NCBI RefSeq assembly: GCF_024509035.1
Contig: NZ_JANINT010000008.1
Span: forward strand, 1-36,363
Direction: 5' to 3'
DNA length: 36,363 bases
Origin: Nocardioides sp.
Lineage (GTDB): Bacteria; Actinomycetota; Actinomycetes; Propionibacteriales; Nocardioidaceae
The notes under the pieces were generated by a model. That model saw only the letters and a program-made list of their open reading frames with translations. It had not been told where the DNA came from and did no database searches. A program made the translations under genes and the position numbers. Below are positions 27,299-36,363 of the stretch, one piece after another (the first letter of the stretch is position 1; each line of letters opens with the position of its first letter).

Positions 27299-28673
27299 GG
27301 GCGGCTCCGGCCAGGTCGATCCCGGTCTCCGGGCGCGCGCCGCCGCTGTAGAGGCTCTCCGGGCGGGGCAGCCCGAAGTGCTCGCGCAGGGTGGATCCCG
27401 TGTACTCGGTGCGGAAGATGCCCCTGTCCTGCAGGATCGGCACCACCTGCGCGGTGAAGGCATCGAGCAGCTGCGGGTAGAGCGGCGGCATCACGTTGAA
27501 GCCGTCGGCGGCGCCGTTCTCGAACCACTCCGTGATCAGGTCGGCGACCTGCAGCGGAGTCCCGGCCACGACGTTGTGGCCACGGGCACCGGCCAGGCGG
27601 TGCAGGAGCTGGCGCAGCGTGGGGCGGTCGCGCTCCACGATGTTGGCGACCACCTGCAGCCGGCTGCGGTTGTTGTCGAGCACGTCGCCCGAGCCGGCGA
27701 ACAGCTCGGCGGGGACCGGCTCGTCGAGCTCCAGCTCGGCCAGCGAGACCCCCACCAGACCCTCGAGCTGGGCGAGGCCGTAGGCCGGGACGGTGAGCGA
27801 GTTGACGTAGTGCTGCAGCTCCTTCGCCTCTGCCTCGGTGGCGCCGAGGAACGGGCTGATGCCGGGCAGCACCTTCACGTGGTCGGGGTTGCGGCCGAGC
27901 TTCGCGGTGCGCGACTTGATGTCGACGTAGAACGCCTGGGCGTCCTCGATCGTCTGGTGGGCGGTGAAGATCGCTTCCGCGTTGCGCGCGGCGAAGGCCC
28001 GACCGTCGTTCGACGACCCGGCCTGGACGTAGACCGGGCGGCCCTGGGGAGACCGGGGTGCGGCCAGAGCCCCCTCCACCTGGAAGTGTCGGCCGACGTG
28101 CTCGATCGGGTGGACCTTCGCGGGGTCGAAGTACACGCCCGACTCGCGGTCGGCGAGGATCGCGTCGTCCTCCCAGCTGTCCCAGAGCTTCGTCACGACG
28201 TCGACGAACTCCTGGGCCCGGACGTAGCGCTCCTCGGGGCTCGGGATCTCGGTGAGGCTGAAGTTGCGCGCGGCCACGTCGGACTGCGTGGTGACGATGT
28301 TCCAGCCCGCTCGCCCACCCGAGAGGATGTCGAGGGAGGAGAACAGCCGGGCCAGGTTGTAGGGCTCGTAGAACGTCGTCGACGCGGTGGCGATCAGCCC
28401 GATGCGCTCGGTGCGGGCAGCGATCGCCGCCAGCCGGGTGATCGGCTCGAGGTGCGCGGTCGGACGGTACGGGGTCGCCGCCCAGACGCCCGGGATGTCG
28501 GCGAAGAAGACGCCGTCGAGCTTCGCTGCCTCCGCCCGTTGGGCGAGCTCGACGTAGAAGTCGATGTCGTGGGCTCGCTCCACCGAGGACTCCGGGTGGC
28601 GCCAGGACGCCTCGTGGTGGCCGGTGTCGTGGAGGAAGGCGTTCAGGCTGAGCTGACGGGGCTGGTCGGTCAT
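27291..28673 (-). CDS. LLM-class FMN-dependent monooxygenase (NtaA/SnaA/DszA/DmoA type)
   Basis: 460-aa ORF; SLNAFLHDTGHHEASWRHP, GRAGWNIVTTQSDVAARNFSL, VYVQAGSSNDGRAFAARNAEAIFTA are family signatures. Confidence 0.92.
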   Translation of the reverse strand: MTDQPRQLSLNAFLHDTGHHEASWRHPESSVERAHDIDFYVELAQRAEAAKLDGVFFADIPGVWAATPYRPTAHLEPITRLAAIAARTERIGLIATASTTFYEPYNLARLFSSLDILSGGRAGWNIVTTQSDVAARNFSLTEIPSPEERYVRAQEFVDVVTKLWDSWEDDAILADRESGVYFDPAKVHPIEHVGRHFQVEGALAAPRSPQGRPVYVQAGSSNDGRAFAARNAEAIFTAHQTIEDAQAFYVDIKSRTAKLGRNPDHVKVLPGISPFLGATEAEAKELQHYVNSLTVPAYGLAQLEGLVGVSLAELELDEPVPAELFAGSGDVLDNNRSRLQVVANIVERDRPTLRQLLHRLAGARGHNVVAGTPLQVADLITEWFENGAADGFNVMPPLYPQLLDAFTAQVVPILQDRGIFRTEYTGSTLREHFGLPRPESLYSGGARPETGIDLAGAARA

Positions 28674-28709
28674 GGGTGTTCTCCTGTCGGGGCGTACGGC
28701 GGTCAGGGG

Positions 28710-29549
28710 TCAGGCGCGCCAGCGCGAGAAGCGGCGCTCGAGGGCGATCAGGCCGTAGTTGACGGCGACGCCGATCGCAGAGGTGGTGAGGATCGCGGCG
28801 TACATCTTCGGGATCAGGAAGTTGTACTGCGCGTAGTTGATGAGGAAGCCGAGGCCGGCGGTCGCGCCGATCATCTCGGCGGCGATGAGCACGAGGATGG
28901 CCGCAGCGCCCGAGATGCGGATGCCGGTGAAGATCGTCGGGACCGCTGCCGGGAACACGACCTTGCGGAACGTCGCGACGGGCGAGAGGCCGAGCACCCG
29001 CGCCGACCGCAGCAGCTGCGGGTCGACGGTCGCGACCCCGGTGATCGTCGAGAGCAGGATCGGGAAGAAGCACGCGTAGAGGACGATCGCGATCTTCGAG
29101 GTCTCCCCGATGCCGAGCAGCAACATGAAGACCGGAAGGATCGCCAACGCGGCGGTGTTGCGGAAGACCTCCAGCATCGGCGTGAAGAACTCGCGTGCCG
29201 GGCGGTACCACGCGATCACCGCGCCGAGGGGGATCGCGATCGCGATCGCGAGGCCGAATCCGATCGCCGATCGCGCCAGGCTGGCGCGCACGTGCCGCAG
29301 CAGCTCGCCGTCGAGGACCATGCTCCACCAGGCGTCGAGCACCACGTGCAGCGGCGGGATGAAGTAGGAGTCGACCAGCCCGAGGCGGGGGGCGAGCTCC
29401 CAGATCAGCGCCAGCGCGACGAGCCCGGCGACGCCACGCGACAGCGTCGCCGCCTTGCGCCTCCTGAGCGAGACTCCCCTGCCGCGGACGGCCTCCTCCT
29501 GGCGCGGGTTGGGACGCGCCTCGGTCAGCTCATCGAGCAGGTTAGACAT
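28710..29549 (-). CDS. ABC transporter permease (SsuC/TauC/NitT family)
   Basis: 279-aa polytopic; EAA-like loop (ARVLGLSPVATFRKVVFPAAVPTIFTGIRISGAAAILVLIAAEMIGATAGLGFLI). Confidence 0.92.
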   Translation of the reverse strand: MSNLLDELTEARPNPRQEEAVRGRGVSLRRRKAATLSRGVAGLVALALIWELAPRLGLVDSYFIPPLHVVLDAWWSMVLDGELLRHVRASLARSAIGFGLAIAIAIPLGAVIAWYRPAREFFTPMLEVFRNTAALAILPVFMLLLGIGETSKIAIVLYACFFPILLSTITGVATVDPQLLRSARVLGLSPVATFRKVVFPAAVPTIFTGIRISGAAAILVLIAAEMIGATAGLGFLINYAQYNFLIPKMYAAILTTSAIGVAVNYGLIALERRFSRWRA

Positions 29550-30369
29550 GGGCGAGCTCCCGGGTCGGGTCCGTGTCCGCCGCGTGCTGCTGGCGCAGCA
29601 GCGACCAGATGTGGTGGCGGTGCTCAGCGAACTGCCGGGTCGCGCGGACGTCGGTCTCCGCCGCGGCCTCGCGGTCGAGGTCGACGGCGATGACCTCGCT
29701 GATCCGGCCGGGTCGTGCGCTCATCACGGCGACGCGCTGTCCGAGGAACACCGCCTCGTCGATGTCGTGGGTGATGAACACGACCGTGGTGCCGGTGCGT
29801 CGCCAGATGCCGAGCAGCTCCTCCTGGAGCCGTTCGCGGGTCTGGGCGTCGAGGGCACCGAACGGCTCGTCCATGAGCAGGACCTGGGGCTCGTAGGACA
29901 GGCTGCGGGCAATCGCGACCCGCTGCTTCATGCCGCCCGACAGCTCGTGGGGATAGCGTCCGGCGAACTCCGAGAGCCCCACCAGGTCGAGGTACTCACG
30001 GGCCCGGGTCGCGCGCTCCCGCTTGGTGAGCCCCCCTCGGGCCTCGAGCGCGAACTCGACGTTGCCGGCGGCCGTGCGCCACGGCAGCAGCGTGTACTGC
30101 TGGAAGACGACACTGCGGTCCAGACCCGGACCCGTGATCGGCACTCCGTCGATGGTCAACCGGCCGGCGCTCGGCGTGGCCAGACCTGCGATGAGATCGA
30201 GGACCGTCGACTTGCCGCACCCGGAGGGACCGACGACGGTCACGAACTCCCCGGCGCCGATCTCGAGGTCCAGGTCGTCGAGCGCGACGAACTCCCGGAG
30301 CTGCCGGTCCTCGTCGCCGCGGACCCAGAAGGTCTGCCCGACGTGACTCAGCTCGATGCGTGAACTCAT
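29542..30369 (-). CDS. ABC transporter ATP-binding protein (SsuB/TauB/NitT family)
   Basis: Walker A GPSGCGKST, signature LSGGMKQR, Walker B VLLMDEPFGALD. Confidence 0.95.
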   Translation of the reverse strand: MSSRIELSHVGQTFWVRGDEDRQLREFVALDDLDLEIGAGEFVTVVGPSGCGKSTVLDLIAGLATPSAGRLTIDGVPITGPGLDRSVVFQQYTLLPWRTAAGNVEFALEARGGLTKRERATRAREYLDLVGLSEFAGRYPHELSGGMKQRVAIARSLSYEPQVLLMDEPFGALDAQTRERLQEELLGIWRRTGTTVVFITHDIDEAVFLGQRVAVMSARPGRISEVIAVDLDREAAAETDVRATRQFAEHRHHIWSLLRQQHAADTDPTRELAHV

Positions 30370-30383
30370 GGTGTGGCTCCTGG

Positions 30384-31421
30384 TCAGGCGTTCGGGTTGA
30401 ACTCGTTGGTGTAGACGTCGGACACGTCGAGGTCGTCGGCGTCGATGTCGCCGCGGCTGTCCAGCCAGTCGACCCAGCGTTCGATGTCCTCGTCCGCAAT
30501 GACGGGGTGCGGGTCCAGGCCGAGGGTGCCGGGGAAGTTCTCCTTGATCGGCTCGATGTAGTCGCCGTACCCCTCCTTCTCGAGGTAGGGGAAGTAGACG
30601 TCGAAGACCTCCTGCTTGCTGTGGGTCTCGATGAACTCGATGGCGGCCGCCACCCCTTCGACGATCTCGCGAGTGGTGTCGGGGTTGCGCTTCATGAAGT
30701 CGGTGCGCATCGTGAGCCCGCCGCCGGCGTAGGGCGAGCCGACGACCTCGACGTCGTTGACGACCTCGCGGACGTCGTACTGGGCGGCTGTCTGCCGGTA
30801 GCCGACGAAGGAGACCATCGCGGCGTCGACCTGATGGTTGCCGAGGGCCTCGGGCATGTTGAGCGGCGGCAGCGGGACGAGCGTGATCCGGTCCTGCTCC
30901 GCCTCGCTCAGGCCCTCCTGGTCGAACCAGGTGTCGAGCACCGCCTCGGAGTTGGCGCCGAGCGTGTTGACCGCGATCTTCTTGCCGATCAGGTCCTCTG
31001 CGGACCGGATCGGCGAGTCGTCGAGGACGACGAGCTTCTGGTTGCTGTCCTGGTTGGAGCCGTAGAACGGGATCACGGCCTTGATCGGGGCGCCCGAGGC
31101 GACCAGCTGGGCGATGGCGCCGTAGAACGCCGACGACCCGATGTCGGTCTGGTTGGAGACCAGCGCCTGCAGCGCCTGCGGCCCGCCGGTGACGTCACCG
31201 ACCCGGTCGAGCTCGAGGCCGTCGAGCTTGCCGAGTGCGTCGGCGAGCAGGAACGCGTCGACCGCCCCCGCATAGCTCTGGTAGCGGATGGTGGTCTCCT
31301 CGCCGTCGGCGCCGCCGCCGAAGGCGGTCCCGCAGCCGGTGAGACCGGCCGATGCGAGAAGCGTCGTGGCCGCTGCGGCGACCGCTCGACGGGCACGGAG
31401 GCGGGAACGGGTGCGATTCAT
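30384..31421 (-). CDS. ABC transporter substrate-binding lipoprotein (NMT1/SsuA/TauA-like)
   Basis: Lipobox LTGC; NMT1-type sequence (LQALVSNQTDIGSSAFYGAIAQLVASGAPIKAV...LIGKKIAVNTLGANSEAVLD). Confidence 0.9.
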   Translation of the reverse strand: MNRTRSRLRARRAVAAAATTLLASAGLTGCGTAFGGGADGEETTIRYQSYAGAVDAFLLADALGKLDGLELDRVGDVTGGPQALQALVSNQTDIGSSAFYGAIAQLVASGAPIKAVIPFYGSNQDSNQKLVVLDDSPIRSAEDLIGKKIAVNTLGANSEAVLDTWFDQEGLSEAEQDRITLVPLPPLNMPEALGNHQVDAAMVSFVGYRQTAAQYDVREVVNDVEVVGSPYAGGGLTMRTDFMKRNPDTTREIVEGVAAAIEFIETHSKQEVFDVYFPYLEKEGYGDYIEPIKENFPGTLGLDPHPVIADEDIERWVDWLDSRGDIDADDLDVSDVYTNEFNPNA

Positions 31422-31451
31422 GGGACTCTCTCGTCTCGGGGCACGATGGCG

Positions 31452-31482
31452 GGGGCGCCGGCCGGGTGCGGGCCGGCGCCCC
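31452..31482 (-). other. perfect 12-bp GC hairpin in the predicted 5' leader of the ABC operon
   Basis: GGGGCGCCGGCC (31452-31463), 7-nt loop, GGCCGGCGCCCC (31471-31482); no adjacent U-tract. Confidence 0.75.
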
Positions 31483-31490
31483 AGATAAGA

Positions 31491-31518
31491 ACAGTAGTCT
31501 GATTGACTTACTACTCAA
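31491..31518 (-). promoter_or_regulatory. candidate promoter of the substrate-binding protein/ABC operon overlapping an inverted repeat
   Basis: Minus strand TTGAGT (31513-31518), 16-nt spacer, TACTGT (31491-31496); AGTAGT-N11-ACTACT inverted repeat at 31493-31515. Confidence 0.5.
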
Positions 31519-31568
31519 AGACTTCTGCTCACCGTGAGCCGTTTCCCCGAGAGCGGGGCCGCAGGGGC

Positions 31569-32723
31569 TCAGCGGACCCCGGACACGACGCCGAGCGGGT
31601 CGTCGTAGATGGGTCCGAGCGCGATCGTGCAGGCCGCGACGGCTTGGATGCCCGACCCGAAGCGCGTGAACGAGACCGGGACCTCGTCGAGCAGTCCCGC
31701 CTCGGCCATGGCCTCGGTGATGTCCCCGAGCACGGGCGGGCAGCCGGTGAACGCCTGACCCACCAGGACCACCCGGTCGGGGGCCACGATGTCTCGGACC
31801 GACGCGGCGACGCGGCCGAGGATCCTCGCCCGCCTGCGCACGAGCGCCAGGACTGCTGGTTCGCCGACCCGCGAGTACAGGTCCCCGATCGGACCGACAC
31901 CCCGGTTCGCCCGCGCCACCCCGAGCAGGCCCGCGTCACGCGCAGCACGAATGACGGCGTCGTCGCCGGCGGTCACCTCCAGGCACCCGGTGCGTCCACA
32001 CCAGCACGCGACGTCCGAGCCGCTCGGAAAGTGGCCGAGGCTCCCCACCTGGGACACCTCGGCCTGCGCGCCCGCGTCAAGCGCGACCGCGAAGCCGATG
32101 GTGTCGCGCGCGTAGACATAGAGGGTGGTGCCCGGCGCCCCCTGGCGACGGTGCAGGAACTCGGTCGCAGCGACGGCGGCGACGTGGTCGCCCGCACGCA
32201 CCGGTAGTCCCGTCAGCTCGTGCAGCTCGGCACCGACCTGCTCCGGCGACAGTCCGAGGTCGCGCCACGGTCCGACGACTCCGGCCGACAGCGGCACGCG
32301 CCCCGGCAGCGCCGCGAGGAGCGCCGCCGCCCGCTGGCTGGCCGCAGTCAGGTCCGGATCCGCACCGACGGCGCGCCGCACCGTGTCGCTGGCGACCACG
32401 TGCCCGGCGACGTCGCCGAGCGCCACGGTCGTGATCCGGCGGCCCACGTGGACGCCGATCGTCACATAGGCGTCCGGGTCCACCTCGACGGGGATCCCCG
32501 GCCGTCCGACGCCGGGGCGGCGACGCTTCGGTAGGCACTCCCGCAGCAGGCCCGCGTCGACCAGCTGGGCCACCGCGCGCCCGACGGTCGCCGGGCTCAG
32601 CCGGGTCGCCGTCACGAGCTCGTCGCGGCGCACAGCGCCCGCGCGGCGGACCTGCTCGAGGACCTGCGCCGCAGCCGGGGCCAGCGGCCCCCGGCTCACA
32701 GCGACCGTCGCGGAGACGTGCAC
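31569..32723 (-). CDS. ROK-family (NagC/XylR-like) transcriptional regulator
   Basis: N-terminal wHTH (AVRRDELVTATRLSPATVGRAVAQLVDAGLL); ROK domain with zinc-site motif CWCGRTGCLEV. Confidence 0.9.
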   Translation of the reverse strand: MHVSATVAVSRGPLAPAAAQVLEQVRRAGAVRRDELVTATRLSPATVGRAVAQLVDAGLLRECLPKRRRPGVGRPGIPVEVDPDAYVTIGVHVGRRITTVALGDVAGHVVASDTVRRAVGADPDLTAASQRAAALLAALPGRVPLSAGVVGPWRDLGLSPEQVGAELHELTGLPVRAGDHVAAVAATEFLHRRQGAPGTTLYVYARDTIGFAVALDAGAQAEVSQVGSLGHFPSGSDVACWCGRTGCLEVTAGDDAVIRAARDAGLLGVARANRGVGPIGDLYSRVGEPAVLALVRRRARILGRVAASVRDIVAPDRVVLVGQAFTGCPPVLGDITEAMAEAGLLDEVPVSFTRFGSGIQAVAACTIALGPIYDDPLGVVSGVR

Positions 32724-32742
32724 CGATACCCCCTGACTGGCG

Positions 32743-32767
32743 TTTGTCGATCAACAGACTCGACAAA
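32743..32767 (-). promoter_or_regulatory. perfect 8-bp inverted repeat upstream of the ROK gene (candidate operator)
   Basis: TTTGTCGA-N9-TCGACAAA, 19 nt upstream of the ROK start codon. Confidence 0.6.
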
Positions 32768-32803
32768 GCCTAGGGGGTCGCCAGCCCTCGACCGTCGCCG
32801 GTC

Positions 32804-34090
32804 CTACGCCGCCGGGATGACCCGCGGTCCTTCGAGTTCGTCGCGGTCGACGACCCGACGGGTCTTGACCCGGTAGCGGTACACCTGGGTCAGACCGACC
32901 GCCCAGAGGACGTACTGGGCGCTCATCGCCCAGCGGAAGGCGTCGGGTCCGTACGCCGAGCTGCTGCCCGGAGTGCGCCAGTCGAGGATGAGGCCGATCG
33001 CGATCACCAGCAGCAGGCTGGCGATGAAGCCGCCCTGGTTGATGATCCCGCTGGCGCTGGCGAGCCGCTCGTCCGGGTTCGACGTGCGTCCGAGGTCGAA
33101 GCCGATCATCGACGCCGGGCCACCGACGCCGACCACGACGACCAGCAGGACCAGCAGCCCCAGCGGCGCGTCGCCGGGCCAGGCGAGCACCAACGTCCAG
33201 ACCGCGACGATCGTGCCGACGATCGTGAGCACCATCGTCGAGCGGTGCCACGGGTGCGCACCCACGAGCCACCCGAGCACGGGGCCGGTGCACATCACCG
33301 CGACGACCATGATCGTCAGCAGCACGCCGGCGACGCCGGAGCTCGTCCCCTCACCGCGCACGAAGAACGGGTAGCCCCACAGCAGGCTCAGCGCGGTCGC
33401 GCTGAACTGGGTCACGAAGTGCATCCAGAAGCCGAGCCGCGTGCCGGGGTGGGCCCACGAGGCCGCGAGGCTGTCGCGCACCGCAGGCAGCGACATCGCC
33501 GGTCCACGCAGGTGCGTCACGTGGGGGGTGTCGCGGACGACCGCGAGCAGCGCGACGGCCAGGAGGATCCCCAGCGACGCGGCGAGCAGGTAGGCCGTCG
33601 TCCACCCCAGCTCGCGCAGCGCCCAGGTCATCGGCACCGCGGCCCCGATCGCGCCGAGCTGTCCGATCGTGCCGGTCAGCTGGGTGACCAACGGGATCCG
33701 CCGCCCCGGGAACCAGGTGCTGACCAGGCGCAGCACGCAGATGAACGTCATCGCGTCGCCCATGCCGACGAAGACCCGGGCCAGCAGCGCGAGCCCGTAC
33801 GTCGAGGCCAGGGCGAACCCGGCCTGGGCGAGCGTGAGCAGCACGGTGCCGGTGAGCAGCACGCTGCGCGGCCCGAACCGGTCGACGAGCAGGCCGACCG
33901 GGATCTGGAGGCCGGCGTAGACCAACAGCTGCAGCATCGTGAACGTCGCCAGCTGCGCGGCCGAGATGTCGAACCGGTCGGTGGCCGCGAGTCCCGCGAC
34001 CGCCAGCGACGAGCGGTGGAACACCGCCACGAGGTAGACGAGGAGGCCGACCGCCCAGACCGCGTAGGGGCTGCGGAGGCTCGGCGTCAC
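32804..34090 (-). CDS. MFS transporter
   Basis: 428-aa ORF, ~12 hydrophobic segments; VGLLVDRFGPRSVLLTG is the MFS loop 2-3 motif. Confidence 0.92.
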   Translation of the reverse strand: MTPSLRSPYAVWAVGLLVYLVAVFHRSSLAVAGLAATDRFDISAAQLATFTMLQLLVYAGLQIPVGLLVDRFGPRSVLLTGTVLLTLAQAGFALASTYGLALLARVFVGMGDAMTFICVLRLVSTWFPGRRIPLVTQLTGTIGQLGAIGAAVPMTWALRELGWTTAYLLAASLGILLAVALLAVVRDTPHVTHLRGPAMSLPAVRDSLAASWAHPGTRLGFWMHFVTQFSATALSLLWGYPFFVRGEGTSSGVAGVLLTIMVVAVMCTGPVLGWLVGAHPWHRSTMVLTIVGTIVAVWTLVLAWPGDAPLGLLVLLVVVVGVGGPASMIGFDLGRTSNPDERLASASGIINQGGFIASLLLVIAIGLILDWRTPGSSSAYGPDAFRWAMSAQYVLWAVGLTQVYRYRVKTRRVVDRDELEGPRVIPAA

Positions 34091-34109
34091 TCACCCCATC
34101 CTAGGCGGG

Positions 34110-34547
34110 TCAGTCCAGGCAGAACTCGTTGCCCTCGGGGTCCTGCATCACGAGGTGGCCGGCGCTCATCGGCGGTCCGGGCTCGTGGCGCTCGACCCGG
34201 GTGGCGCCCAGGGCGACGAGCCGCTCGCACTCGGACTCGAGGGCGGCCATCCGCTCCTCGCCCTGGAGCCCCGGCGCCGCGCGGACGTCGAGGTGGACGC
34301 GGTTCTTGGCGGCCTTGCCCTCGGGCACCCGCTGGAAGAACAGCCGTGGGCCCGCGCCGGTGGGGTCCTGCGAGGCCGACGCGCTGTTGCGCAGGTGCTC
34401 GGGCAGGGTCGCGGAGAACGCGTCCCAGGACTCGAAGCCCGGGGGCGGCGGTGGCAGCTCGTAGCCGAGCACGTTGTTCCAGAACAGCGACAGCGCACGC
34501 GGGTCGGCGCAGTCGAAGGTCACCTGGACCTGGCGTACGGCGGTCAC
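34110..34547 (-). CDS. VOC (glyoxalase/bleomycin-resistance-like) family protein
   Basis: 145-aa [28 protein letters not shown] at N-terminus and [14 protein letters not shown] at C-terminus. Confidence 0.9.
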   Translation of the reverse strand: MTAVRQVQVTFDCADPRALSLFWNNVLGYELPPPPPGFESWDAFSATLPEHLRNSASASQDPTGAGPRLFFQRVPEGKAAKNRVHLDVRAAPGLQGEERMAALESECERLVALGATRVERHEPGPPMSAGHLVMQDPEGNEFCLD

Positions 34548-36363
34548 TTGGTCGCATCCATCATCTGGCGCAGCTCCTTCTTCAGGTCGCCGATCTCGTC
34601 GCGCAGCCGGGCGGCCACCTCGAAGTGCAGCTCGGCGGCGGCGCCCTTCATCTGGTCGGTGAGCTCCTGGATCAGCTGGGCGAGCTCGGCGCTCGGCAGC
34701 CCGGCCAGGTCGCCCGCATGCTGCCCCGCCTCGCCACCCGCGATGCGGGAGAGGCCGGGCACCGGGGCCTTGCGCTTCTTGGGGTCCTGGTGCTGCCAGG
34801 TCTCGAGCAGCTCCTGGGTGCTCTCCTCCTCGCGGGCGAGCATGTCGGTGATGTCGGCGATCTTCTTGCGCAGCGGCTGGGGGTCGATGCCGTGGGCGGT
34901 GTTGTAGGCGACCTGCTTGGCCCGGCGGCGGTTGGTCTCGTCGATCGCCGACTCCATCGAGGGCGTGATGCGGTCGGCGTACATGTGCACCTGACCGGAC
35001 ACGTTGCGGGCCGCGCGGCCGATCGTCTGGATCAGCGACTTGTCGGAGCGCAGGAAGCCCTCCTTGTCGGCGTCGAGGATCGCCACGAGCGAGACCTCGG
35101 GCAGGTCGAGGCCCTCGCGGAGCAGGTTGATGCCGACGAGCACGTCGTAGGACCCCAGCCGCAGGTCGCGGAGCAGCTCGATCCGCTTGAGGGTGTCGAC
35201 CTCGGAGTGGAGGTAGCGGGTGCGGATGCCGGCGTCGAGGAGGTAGTCGGTGAGGTCCTCCGACATCTTCTTGGTCAGCGTGGTGACCAGCACCCGCTCA
35301 CCCTTCTCGACCCGGACGTTGATCTCGTGGATCAGGTCGTCGATCTGGCCCTTGGTCGGCTTGACGATGACCTCGGGGTCGACCAGGCCGGTCGGGCGGA
35401 TGATCTGCTCGACGGTGTCGCCCCCGACCTTGTCGAGCTCGTAGTCACCCGGGGTCGCGGAGAGGTAGATCGTCTGGCCGATCCGGTCGAGGAACTCCTC
35501 CCACCGCAGCGGTCGGTTGTCCATCGCGCTCGGCAGCCGGAACCCGTGGTCGACCAGGTTGCGCTTGCGCGACATGTCGCCCTCGTACATGCCGCCGATC
35601 TGAGGGACCGCGACGTGGGACTCGTCCACGACCAGCACGAAGTCCTCGGGGAAGTAGTCGAGCAGGCAGTTCGGCGCCGACCCGCGGGAGCGGCCGTCGA
35701 TGTGCATCGAGTAGTTCTCGATGCCCGAGCAGGAGCCGACCTGGCGCATCATCTCGATGTCGTACGTCGTGCGCATCCGCAGCCGCTGGGCCTCCAGCAG
35801 CTTGCCCTCGCGCTCGAACTTGGCGAGCTGGTCCTCCAGCTCGAGCTCGATGCCGCGGATCGCGCGCTCCATGCGCTCGGGGCCGGCGACGTAGTGGGTC
35901 GCCGGGAAGATGTAGAGCTCGTGGTCCTCGGTGACGACCTCGCCGGTGACCGGGTGGAGCGTCATCATCCGCTCGATCTCGTCACCGAAGAACTCGATGC
36001 GGATCGCCATCTCCTCGTAGACCGGGAACACCTCGAGCGTGTCGCCGCGCACCCGGAAGGTGCCGCGGGTGAACGACATGTCGTTGCGGGTGTACTGGAT
36101 CTCCACCAGGCGGCGCAGGATCGAGTCGCGGTCGTGCTCCTGGCCGACCTTGAGCCGGATCATCCGGTCGACGTACTCCTGCGGGGTGCCGAGGCCGTAG
36201 ATGCAGGAGACCGTGCTGACCACGATCACGTCGCGGCGGGTGAGCAGGCTGTTGGTCGCGGAGTGGCGCAGCCGCTCGACCTCCTCGTTGATCGAGGAGT
36301 CCTTCTCGATGTAGGTGTCGGTCTGCGGGACGTAGGCCTCGGGCTGGTAGTAGTCGTAGTAGG
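34544..36363 (-). CDS. uvrB: UvrABC excinuclease subunit B, partial (5' end beyond window)
   Basis: [36 protein letters not shown]...[12 protein letters not shown]...[26 protein letters not shown]...TIGRAARN and C-terminal UVR motif; frame is open to the window edge. Confidence 0.97.
   Translation of the reverse strand, partial: YYDYYQPEAYVPQTDTYIEKDSSINEEVERLRHSATNSLLTRRDVIVVSTVSCIYGLGTPQEYVDRMIRLKVGQEHDRDSILRRLVEIQYTRNDMSFTRGTFRVRGDTLEVFPVYEEMAIRIEFFGDEIERMMTLHPVTGEVVTEDHELYIFPATHYVAGPERMERAIRGIELELEDQLAKFEREGKLLEAQRLRMRTTYDIEMMRQVGSCSGIENYSMHIDGRSRGSAPNCLLDYFPEDFVLVVDESHVAVPQIGGMYEGDMSRKRNLVDHGFRLPSAMDNRPLRWEEFLDRIGQTIYLSATPGDYELDKVGGDTVEQIIRPTGLVDPEVIVKPTKGQIDDLIHEINVRVEKGERVLVTTLTKKMSEDLTDYLLDAGIRTRYLHSEVDTLKRIELLRDLRLGSYDVLVGINLLREGLDLPEVSLVAILDADKEGFLRSDKSLIQTIGRAARNVSGQVHMYADRITPSMESAIDETNRRRAKQVAYNTAHGIDPQPLRKKIADITDMLAREEESTQELLETWQHQDPKKRKAPVPGLSRIAGGEAGQHAGDLAGLPSAELAQLIQELTDQMKGAAAELHFEVAARLRDEIGDLKKELRQMMDATK

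Noticed and set aside
29231-29251. GATCGC/ATCGCG short tandem palindromic tract in the ABC permease
   Set aside because: Encodes an ordinary Ala-Ile-Ala-Ile TM stretch; likely codon usage rather than a regulatory repeat.
24070-29693. 951-aa and 841-aa plus-strand ORFs plus a 781-aa minus-strand ORF across the flavin/ABC operon
   Set aside because: All overlap well-supported genes in another frame or strand and have low-complexity translations.
31545-31558. CCCCG-AGAG-CGGGG hairpin after the ROK gene as an intrinsic terminator
   Set aside because: Only 5-bp stem and no U-tract on the minus-strand side; too weak to call.
34544-36229. 561-aa ORF taken as full-length uvrB starting at 36229
   Set aside because: UvrB-like sequence continues in frame to the window edge, so this is an internal ATG and the gene is truncated by the window.

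Overview
This is a high-GC actinobacterial chromosomal window that looks Nocardioides-like (inferred from gene content and codon usage only). It has four main blocks. (1) ~0.2-14.3 kb, minus strand: a complete Mce operon (yrbEA-yrbEB-mceA-F plus two Mce-associated membrane protein genes), followed by a ferredoxin reductase / [3Fe-4S]-type ferredoxin / two SDR / PPOX block. A near-identical KstR-like palindrome lies upstream of each half, which points to a steroid-uptake (Mce4-type) locus. (2) ~14.4-18.2 kb: a DUF1707 protein overlapping an ion-channel-like gene with an atypical filter, an OmpR-type response regulator with no adjacent kinase, a GAF-SpoIIE/PP2C phosphatase and a hemerythrin protein. 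(3) ~18.3-23.5 kb: four genes with successive overlapping ends: a BcsA-like GT2 synthase with a ~150-aa helical insertion in its catalytic domain, a STAS antagonist, an RsbW-like ATPase, and a secreted GH26-like domain fused to an OpgC-like membrane acyltransferase. I consider this a candidate undescribed partner-switch-controlled polysaccharide system. (4) ~23.5-36.4 kb: a secreted repeat (propeller-like) protein, a NrtA/SsuA-type ABC transporter plus flavin monooxygenase operon with a ROK regulator, an MFS transporter, a VOC protein, and uvrB running off the window edge. No rRNA, tRNA, CRISPR array, IS element or prophage was recognised. All functional calls come from reading motifs in the translations; no database search was run.
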